Source: Craterostigma plantagineum
Lineage: Eukaryota > Streptophyta > Magnoliopsida > Lamiales > Linderniaceae
NCBI GenBank assembly: GCA_027422505.1
Contig: JAPQWV010000328.1
Coordinates: forward strand, 124,001 to 188,000
Length of the DNA: 64,000 nt
Direction: 5' to 3'
Within the stretch, counting starts at the first letter, position 1. Each line of letters begins with the position of its first letter. This document shows, piece by piece, positions 55,831-64,000 of this stretch. A program made the position numbers and the translations under genes. The notes below the pieces were generated by a model. That model was not told where the DNA came from, searched no databases, and saw only the letters and a program-made list of their open reading frames with translations.

Positions 55831-58800
55831 TGTGGCGACCCTCACTCTCTAATCGCTAGTTAGCGATAACTCACGTCGGGTTTAGCAGCGAAAGCCGTGG
55901 AGAACCCATTCTACAAAAACATTTGTTTACACAAAATGTTAATACAAATGGGCCGAAGGCCCAAAACACCCTATCACTTGCCCACAGGTCGTCATCCATG
56001 TACAGCCCCGCCCTCAAAAGCCCATGGAAGCTCCGATAGCCAGCCTCGATCGTTGATTTCCTACAACACGCAAACACTGAGCTATTGCCCAGTAGGTGAA
56101 ATAGTGCACATGCACGTGTGACACACTCGCGTTCACTCACCCCCAATTCTCACCAATGCAATGCCACTCACTATCGCTCATCACAACCGGGATACACTCA
56201 CAACCTCACAACGGGCCCTGGGCTCCATACTGTGCACCATCACGCGAAATCACTACCACGATCACGAACACTACCACAACACGATCACAACACTACGGCA
56301 GTGGCCTACACCGAGCAGTCTCCCTGAGCCATATCAGGTCACACTCTCAGGTCGCCTCCTCTGCCTAATGCGGTGCCTACGCTTGTAGCCTACACCAGGT
56401 CCCGTAAGGGTACCCAGGTCGCACCCTCCAGGTCGCCTCCTCCCGCATGCGACAGCGTGGCCTACACTAGCTAGTCTACTTGGGGATGTCCCAAGTCGTT
56501 CCTTTCTAGGTCGCCCGCAGTCTGCCGCATTATGTCCAACGGGCCAATGGCTCACCGTCACAGGCGCTGGCGCACAGCAGATGCCCACACTCACGTGACT
56601 CCTCTACGGGTCGACAGCCAATATCGGCTACTCACTCACTAGGTACAATGCAGTACCACCGTTCCACCACGGTACACTCCGTGAAATGACGTGTAATGCA
56701 TATACATGTACTTAACATGATAATATATAATAGCATGATGCCAGACGGAAAGTACGTAAACACATAAATCACATGATCACGCGGTAGCACATAAGAGCAC
56801 ATATATCATGTAAATCATTTAGTGCATCATATTCACATTACTCACATAACACATATATTTGAAATAAGCACAAATAGTTTACGTGTTAGATGGATATTCC
56901 ACCTACCTGGTATCCTTAGCTATTTAACCTATCGCACGGTACGTCGCTAACCTTCGAACCCTAATTATAGAAACATATAAAATTAGGGTTTGTTTGTCTA
57001 TTTACAATCTCACTAAAGTGGCTTAATTTGAAAACCCTAGTTTCGACTTCTATAATTTTAAAACCCTAAAATTTAGAACTTCACCTATACTGAGAAATAT
57101 CGTTTCAGAGGTAGTTCTCGACATGTTAATAAATTTCGATATACTGAAAATTAAATCTCGAGTTACATAACAATGATTTCGACATTTGTACACTACATAA
57201 AGATTTCGGCACAAAATAAATCTCGACAGGTGTGTGGGTAAATCTCGATGTTCACTCATTGCATAGATATATCTCAACATATAGCATTTGTGGATTTCGA
57301 TATAAATTATATTTCGATACTGCCATTAGTAAAACTTCAAGATGAATGTCGACATTGTAACTAAGATGTCGATGTATTTGTCGAGATATATGTATGTATA
57401 TATATAAAGAGTTCGACATGTAACTTACAAGGGTTCGCTATTTAACCACATAACACGTAAGTATTTCGATATTATATATGAAAATCTCGAGTTGGGTTAT
57501 AACAATTATTGAGATGAAAAATGTCGATATGATATATAAGGACTCGACATTTTGACACTAAGTCGAGATGTATCATCCGACATTACATATAAGGATTTCA
57601 AAGTTCATTCCAAAGATGAAACTCGATAGTTACCCTAGGATTTCGAGATAGTATATACATGCACTCGAGATTGATTAAACCATTCACATAGATTTCAGAA
57701 ATTTCAACATATATTTCGAATTTTTATCTCGAGATGGTGTCTTGAGTTTTTACTCGACATTTTTCTATCTTCATTTCTTTAATTTCGGCATCATTCTTAT
57801 CAATTTACAAGGTCTCGACATTTTACTATACTGGAAACCTTATTATCTGCAAACAAATTTTTGATACAAAATCATCTAATCTCTCGATTAAAATTCTATT
57901 TTTCAACAACACAATAAACTTCAACATATTTAAGTCTTTCAAAACTCAAGGCTTCAGGTACAAATGAAATTTTCGTATTCCCTACTCTTCTTAACATGCT
58001 TAATTATAAATGAACATGAACTTAAAGTAATAAATCATACCTTCTTGTGGTTTTTAAGAATGAATACTCGTTCCAGTGTTTCGCCTCCTCACTATTTTAG
58101 GGTTTTCGAAATTTGTCACTGAAATATTTCTAGTCCTTTATCTAAGTGTTGCGTATGAAGTTAGATAAATGACATCGAAATTTTCTTAGTTCTTATCCAA
58201 ATTTGTGATTGGTCCGATTCCTAAAATATGTATTTCCATCGATTTCTCTTTCTCCTTATGTTGTTCCTTTTGATGATCAACCGTTACATGATAAAGATTA
58301 GAACCTAGGGATTTGCAAGTGATGTGACAAGTTGATGACTAAGCCTTTCTTCTCATTTAAGGAATTCCTATTTGACATTTGATTTACTCGATGCTCTCCC
58401 TTTTGTTCGACATTCTAATGTGTCGAGATTTTTATTTAGCAAAGTTCTTCCTTCGGATTCTAAAATCTCGACATCTTCCAGCATTTTCAAAGGTTTTGAG
58501 ATCAAAGATCTCGAGCTCTAAGTGTCTCGGCCTTCAAAAATTTCGAGCCCCACAATTTCAGCTTTATGGATTTCGACATTTACCTATTTTCGAGATTGTT
58601 AATTTCATAACTTCCCCAACTCGACATTCTTGTTATTTTATTGTCGAAATCGACTCTCTTTTGAAAACTATATTTTTGAGACTCTAAGGTTTCGAGCTTC
58701 TAGTATATCAAAACTCATATCTTCCTATCTTATATAAAACCCTTTCTAAGTTCAATTAATTCTTCTACTTGGTTAGTAATCCTAATAGCATTTAATATAT

Positions 58801-59077
58801 AATCACGTTGATACCTAAAATCATAGAATATGTCCCATGCAATCGCGTAAGTCCTAATTCATAACACATAAAATTTATAAACCACCCAACATGAAATCAT
58901 ATAGATACATAAGTCACGTAAAGCACTAAAAATATTAATACTCTTGTTCCAGGGTGTTACAACTAAGTCTCATACAATCTTAACCTTTTTATTTAGTTAG
59001 TCCAATAAAATCCCAACTTAAATACTTGCACACTAATTATATTGTAAATCCCGTAATTAAATTTTACGGGTATTACA
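55831..59077 (-). mobile_element. 5' LTR of Tekay-like element (3247 bp)
   Basis: The minus strand starts TGTAATACCCGTAAAA at 59077 and ends GGTCGCCACA at 55831. It is unusually long. A GC-richer zone occupies about 55950-56600; the remainder is AT-rich with TCGA words every few tens of bases. It is nearly identical to 51613-54209. The short frames inside (for example 56118-56388) have no support as genes. Confidence 0.9.
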
Positions 59078-59534
59078 CCGTCCCATACCCGAGTGTCACT
59101 GTAGCATCCGTCCCTACCGGGACCTGTGGGGTTGGGCTCACCACACTCCGACTGATAGTCTGGCCCCACTGTACCACCACTTAACCTTTCAGCGTGCTTC
59201 GTCCTCGCTCACACGCACCCTGGGCAAACTTCCCAGGGGGTCTCCCATCCCAAGATTGCTTCAAGTCAAGCACGCTTAACTTTGAAGTTCTTTCGGATGG
59301 ACTCCCGAAAAGGTAGGTCGACCTTGGTGATATGAGTAGTACTATCAATTCTCTTATACAATTCTTAGCCTGACACGCCCATACATTGTCAGTCTCAGGA
59401 TCCCCTCTCATTCGGGTGTTGGATCGGTTCATTCATGTACCCCTTCGCCTAGAAGCCTGCCAGGAGCCGCTCCTTGTCCGTGCACCTCTCTGGCACCGGC
59501 GATCACTCCCCGCCCTCCGACCCCGGGCGTCACA
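59078..59534 (-). mobile_element. 5S-rRNA-derived short element (Cassandra-like TRIM or 5S-SINE)
   Basis: The minus strand starts TGTGACGCCCGGGGTCGG at 59534 and runs to the Tekay-like LTR boundary at 59078. Within it, about 59229-59290 reads (minus) AAGTTAAGCGTGCTTG and GGGATGGGAGACCCCCTGGG, closely matching box A and box C of the plant 5S rRNA gene promoter. Cassandra elements carry 5S sequence in their LTRs; a 5S-derived SINE is the alternative. It appears cut at its left end. Confidence 0.6.
59229..59290 (-). promoter_or_regulatory. 5S-type internal Pol III promoter remnant
   Basis: It contains box A-like AAGTTAAGCGTGCTTG and box C-like GGATGGGAGACCCCCTGGGA on the minus strand. The intermediate element differs from standard 5S (GCAATCTTGGG in place of GTAGTACTAGG). 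Confidence 0.55.
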
Positions 59535-60770
59535 CTTAATTCTTGCTAGAAATTTTTCGAATTTGGCATTAAATTTTTTTTTTTCGAAAACCATGTTTCG
59601 TATCATGAAAGGATGACTTTGTGTTAGCGATTTTGTGAGTAATTAGGATACATATGCGTTGTCGACTTCTTTCTTACATAGATGAACTTGGCGATATCTG
59701 ATAGATTCGTACACATAACCCTATTTTTGTGAGATTTTTGAGCCTGAGAGCTTTTTGCTCATTTCTTTGGTTGTGTGAATCATGCTTAATTTATTTCTAT
59801 TCAGAACTTGCTTGTGTATTACGTTTTGAAACTACTTAAAGTGTGATTGCGTGAAATTGAGGAAGGCATTAGGAATTAAGTCCCTAGCCAAAGTATCCAA
59901 CCACGACTGGCGCCCGTAGTTAGCCACTTTGGGCCTGAGCCCTTTATTTGAACAATCTCGGGAATTATAAATCGTTGACCTGAGAAGCTTTCAGATACAT
60001 CTTACCCGATTAATAGAGAAAGTGAAGGTTGAGTGCCAATGTCGAAAAGCGTAGCTCGGCCGTTGTTTAAAAAAAGAAAAAAAAAAGAAACTCCTTTAAA
60101 TAATCTGTCGTTAACAAGTCCTCCATCGATAATCTTTCACCCGCAAAGGGACTGAGAGAAGAGGGGCTTAATGACACGAGAAAAGGAGCTTAGATACGTG
60201 GAAATGATGTTAAGAACCCTTCCTTTGATAATCTCTCGTGCTAAAAAAAAATGAGAGAAGAGGGGCTTAGCCAAGGTTTAAAAAAAAAATATCCAAGTCG
60301 GCAAGAGCTATTCACGATGCATCCGGTGCGCTATCGAACAGTGGCACGACACCGACATGACCACTTTGATATTTTCGATGGAAATTATTCTCCAGTATAG
60401 TCAGTTGAGCCCTTTTATAACCCGATAAAGACCTTCCGATTCACGCCTGAACATTGAAAGTGGTAGATTTACGAATCACTTGCAAGCTTATGGTAGGGAT
60501 TAGATTAGTGCATGACCCGAGAGATATCACCGACATCTTAACCCATACACTTAGTGATTTGAGTGAATCTCTGTGAGGTGCGGATCTTGATAGGTATTCC
60601 TAAGTAAGTATTGTGGTTAGTCATTGATTTCGAATATGCTTTCCGACTTTACTTGCATTATCTCCTACGTGATTTTGTTCTTGATTGATACGTTGCATGA
60701 TTTTATCCTTTTATATGCCATTTACATTTATTTGCTTGAGGACAAGCAAACGCTTAAGTGTCGGGATATT
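59535..60770 (+). mobile_element. Athila-like 3' internal region with PPT
   Basis: Non-coding. It ends CTTGAGGACAAGCAAACGCT then TAAGTGTCGGGATATT directly before the LTR start TGATAAAC. That GAGGACAAGCAA...AAGTGT motif is a common 3' end of Athila-type internal regions. A-rich tracts lie at 60066-60090 and 60246-60290. No gag or pol is present; the left side is cut at the 5S-derived element. Confidence 0.6.
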
Positions 60771-62640
60771 TGATAAACATATTTTCTTACGTTTACATTT
60801 GTTAGATTGAAGTTTTTTTCATGAAAAGTAAAGTCTTTTCGACAATTTTAAGACTATAATTTGGTTTCACAACAAAAAACAAACGTTTTAAGGCACTTTT
60901 GCGACAGTTTCGTATTTCTCAATGATCATGGGGTAAATGACGTCAGATGGACCTGAAATTTTAACCATAGATATAGGACTCGTTAATCTTGATTCTGATC
61001 AAAGGGATTTTCAATCCGAGGTCTAGAAAGATCGATATGAATTTTTTAATCTGCTGCTGTTTTGCAGAAAATTAGTCACGGCCGTGAATGGTTTGTACGA
61101 GGCCGTGAAGAGCACCAGAGAGCTGTTTTCTTACCCGATTGTATCACGGCCGTGAAGATTGATCAACCAGGCTGTGAAGGGTGCTTCATGGCCGTGAAAT
61201 GAGGTGCTAGAGGCCGTGAAGGCGGGCAGAAACCCATTTTCTAACCCCCGAAAGCTTCACGGCCGTGAAGGGTAGTATACGAAGCCGTGAACACGGACAG
61301 AGACGTGTTTTTCTTCAGGCTTTAAGTTGTCACGGCCGTGAGAATGCATACAAGAGGCCGTGAACGTCTTTGTGGCAGCATTAAAAGTCAAGCACAAGAT
61401 AAGAAACGATGTTAACTTATTTGGAACGAAAGTTGTATCAAAGTCAGAGCAAAGATCACGCTTGGAACAAGTTTTCTGTATAAGACAATATCATGGCTGC
61501 TCAAGATGGATTTTGGCTGCACAAATCAATGGAGATAGGATACTTTTCATTTTGCAAGGCTCAACAAAGATAACGAAGGAAGAAGAAACGAGATTTATAT
61601 AAAGAGCCATTGTAATGAGAAGAAAAGGAGGGGAGGAACGTGAGGTAAAAAGGTACACAATTAAGCTCATATACGTACAAACATGTTGCCTCATTAAAAC
61701 CCAAGAACACCTCCCACACATATATTTAGTTCTCTCACCACGTGCTCGATAGAAGTCAGTGAAGGACGGGATTAACTTCGAAGCCGAATTCGGGGAAGCA
61801 TTTATGATATCTTCGGTGTTAATTACATGTTTTGTTGTGATCATTATGAGTAGCTAAATATTGTGTATTTGAGACGAGATGAACCCTAGTGCGATCGATC
61901 GTATGTTTACGTGTATTTGATGTTTTGCTATTGTTATGACTCGTTTATGAAGCATATGATTTTGATTATGTCTATGTGATCGAAATTGTCTAGTTAGCTC
62001 GATCATGTCTGTGTGACTTAGTTAACGTAGTTGGGAAATCGTACGCTACGCTCGAGAGAGGGGCGAACGATTAGACCACTCGTAAACGAGCGGAATAAAC
62101 TCATCGCTAGAGATAGGTTGAACTACCCCGCCGGATTAGAGTCAAATTTAATAGCAGGATTCACCGTGTTTAATGCGATCTTCGGTTAAGTAGTTAGGGA
62201 AGCTTGTCCGGCTACATAATGCTTTGATTAGTTGTTTGCGAGTCTCGTATGATAAGGCGCAGTTTCGTCAGTCGTATGAATTCGTACACATGTAGTAGGA
62301 ATCTTCACGGTCTAATGATAGCTTAATTTACGTATAGTAGATATTTGTTTTGGTCGAGCTAGGGGGATTCGAGTCTCAAATACGTTTGTTTCCATAAGGG
62401 TTTTCTTCTCCGTACTATTTTATTAAGTTGTATTTCATAAGTATCGTTATTTACCGTTTCGACAACCGAACATCCGTGCTAGGATATTTAAGCGAAAGAT
62501 TTTCTAAAATATATAGTTCTCTTGGGATTCGATACTCGAATACTTGCCATTTCATGCTATTTTCGATAGGTACACTTGCCTGTTGAGCGTAGGATAGTCG
62601 TCGATATTCGTTTTATTTTATTACTCGATCCGCTCGATCA
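60771..62640 (+). mobile_element. 3' LTR of Athila-like element (1870 bp)
   Basis: It begins TGATAAACAT after the PPT and ends CCGCTCGATCA. A TATA box TTATATAAAG is at about 61594-61603. The last several hundred bases match the reverse complement of the solo LTR at 37690 onward. It inserted into copia integrase sequence, which resumes at 62641. TTTGC (62641-62645) would be the right target duplication; the left partner is not in view. Confidence 0.8.
61074..61368. repeat. Array of CACGGCCGTGA palindromes in the LTR
   Basis: Full TCACGGCCGTGA sites occur at about 61075, 61145, 61258 and 61331, alternating with half or mutated sites (AGGCCGTGAA, AGGCTGTGAA, ATGGCCGTGAA, AAGCCGTGAA). That gives roughly ten in about 295 bases. 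Confidence 0.9.
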
Positions 62641-64000
62641 TTTGCGGACCATTCGGGGTAGCGGCTCGCGGTAACTTCCATTATTTCGTTACCTTCACTG
62701 ATGATCACTCTCGCTTTGGCAGGCTGTACGTCCTGAGGATTCCATGGGATACCAGTTTTACTTCCATGACGATCAGAGAATCAATGTAGCCCTTCAGGCT
62801 CACTTTCTCGAAGAAGATTTCGTTCGAGAAGGTGGAACGGGTCGCGAAGTAACTCTTGAAGAGTATCCAGAAGCGCTTTCACAATCTCCAGTGTCGGGTG
62901 ACACCGTAGAGCAGTCCGAAGCGCAACCTGACTTGCGCAGGTCGGGTAGAGTATCTCGCCAGCCTGAGAGATACGGGATGGTCCACATCGAGCACGAGGT
63001 TGCTGCGATAGAAGGGCACGTCGGAGACGATACCACTACCTATGACCAGGCAATCAGGGATAAGGATTCGGAGAAATGGCGTATAGCTATGCAAGTCGAA
63101 ATGGATTCTATGCACAAAAACCAAGTCTGGACTCTAGTAGACCTTCCAGATGGTTTTAGACCCATTGGGTGTAAATGGATCTACAAGAGAAAGATAGGAT
63201 CTGACGGATTGGTTGATACATACAAAGCTAGGCTTGTGGCGAAAGGGTACAGTCAAAAAGAGGGCATTGACTGTGAGAGACATTTTCGCCTATTGCTATG
63301 ATGAAGTCCATTAGAACATTGCTTGCGATAGCTGCGCACAATGACTATGAGATCTCGCAGATGGATGTGAAAACTTCGTTCCTAAATGGATACCTCAAGT
63401 AGGAAATATATATGGAGCAACCCAAGGGTTTTACATCGCAAGGAGATGCTCATAAGGTGTGCAAACTGAACAAGTCCATTTATGGACTGAAACAAGCCTC
63501 CAGAAGCTGGAATCTTCGGTTCGATGAAGTGGTCAAGGGCCATGGATTCTTAAAGAACGAAGACGAACCTTGCGTGTACAAGAAAAGCAGTGGGAGCAAA
63601 ATATCTTTCCTCGTATTGTTCGTGGACGACATCCTTTTGATAGGAAATGATATTGGAATGCTCTCGATGGTGAAAGCGTGGCTTTCGACCGAATTCTCCA
63701 TGAAAGACTTGGGAGAAGCTACCTACATCTTGGGGATTCGGCTCTATAGAGATTGAGCGAATCGTATGTTAGGACTCTCCCAAGCCCTTTACTTAGAGAA
63801 GATCCTGAAGCGGTATAATATGGACAACTCTAAGAAAGGGTTCCGGCTTATGCGGCATGGGATTCACCTTTCCAAGGTTATGAGCCCTCAAAGTCAGTTG
63901 GGGCGGAAAGAGATGAATGGAGTCCCCTATGCATCCGCAGTGGGTAGCTTGATGTACTCGATGCTTTGCACGCGACCTGACTTGGCGTACGCTGTGACCA
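62641..64000 (+). pseudogene. Tork-like copia pol: integrase remnant joined to RT, runs off window
   Basis: 62641-62740 encodes integrase core (GVAARGNFHYFVTFTDDHSR then FG). It jumps in another frame to the integrase tail (GYQFYFHDDQRINVAL, HFLEEDFVREG) and an RRSGRVSRQPERYG stretch, so about 200 residues are deleted. RT follows: WRIAMQVEMDSMHKNQVW, YKARLVAKGYSQKEGID, a frameshift at about 63285, ISQMDVKTSFLNGYLK then TAG (63402), KSIYGLKQASRSWNLRF, LVLFVDDILLIGND (FVDD form), KDLGEATYILGIRLYRD then TGA (63755), and YASAVGSLMYSMLCTRPDLA at the edge. RNase H would lie beyond 64000. Confidence 0.88.

Noticed and set aside
56118..56594. Several 70-90 codon frames
   Set aside because: They lie inside the Tekay-like LTR and are His/Thr-rich by base composition.
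59229..59290. Functional 5S rRNA gene
   Set aside because: Only box A and box C parts match, the 5' half of 5S is diverged or missing, and it lies in a short transposable element.
61074..61368. CRISPR-like regular palindromes
   Set aside because: Plant nuclear DNA, repeats of only 12 bases, spacers themselves related, and located in an LTR; it is an LTR-internal motif array.

Overview
The window is nuclear DNA of a flowering plant and contains no complete cellular gene that I can recognise. Nearly all of it is nested, decayed LTR retrotransposons: Ty1/copia of SIRE-like and Tork-like type, and Ty3/gypsy of Tat-like, Tekay-like and Athila-like type. Two MULE-type MITEs, a 5S-derived short element and several tandem repeats sit among them. 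The eukaryotic plant assignment rests on initiator-tRNA primer sites (TGGTATCAGAGC), plant splice signals, LTR TATA boxes and the lineages present. A eudicot, perhaps an asterid, is my guess from LTR style only. This is pericentromere-like or otherwise repeat-dense chromatin.

Layout. 1-1890: minus-strand Tekay-like LTR split by a 661-bp MITE. 1891-3891: 5' end (LTR, PBS, leader, broken gag) of a minus-strand gypsy element into which that LTR inserted. 3892-4375: low-copy-looking DNA with an exon-like block. 4463-13617: minus-strand SIRE-like copia (LTR, PBS, gag, coiled coil, protease, truncated integrase) followed by a long env-position ORF holding one internal amber codon; RT and RNase H are gone. 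13618-14223: unassigned. 14224-23910: minus-strand Tat-like gypsy with LTR, an intron-bearing antisense ORF on the plus strand, 56- and 64-bp tandem repeats, integrase, RNase H, RT, protease and gag. 24349-26020: LTR end fragment, AT-rich DNA and a 412-bp MITE with a perfect 9-bp target duplication. 26350-32499: minus-strand decayed SIRE-like copia, cut at 32499/32500 by a plus-strand SIRE-like copia (32500-about 42002). That one carries a solo LTR (37690-39344) flanked by perfect 5-bp duplications. 42003-43135: Athila-like 3' internal sequence. 43136-about 44635: truncated Tork-type LTR. 45120-47200: about ten copies of a diverged 206-220 bp tandem repeat. 47593-51612: second Tat-like gypsy, reduced to LTR, antisense ORF, protease and gag. 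51613-59077: a gag-only Tekay-like element between two nearly identical long LTRs. 59078-59534: 5S-rRNA-derived short element. 59535-62640: Athila-like 3' end with a complete LTR holding a palindromic CACGGCCGTGA array. 62641-64000: Tork-like copia running off the window.

No element is intact. Stops, frameshifts and internal deletions disable every pol gene. The least decayed frames are the env-position ORF (4463-6424) and the Tekay-like gag (54540-55678). The Tekay-like element looks like the youngest insertion, because its two LTRs differ only sparsely. Any movement now would need proteins supplied from elsewhere. The most unusual signals are the spliced antisense gene kept in both Tat-like elements, the single-amber ORF, the 215-bp array, and the sequence-odd untranslated regions (TCGA-rich leaders and LTRs, CACGGCCGTGA palindromes).
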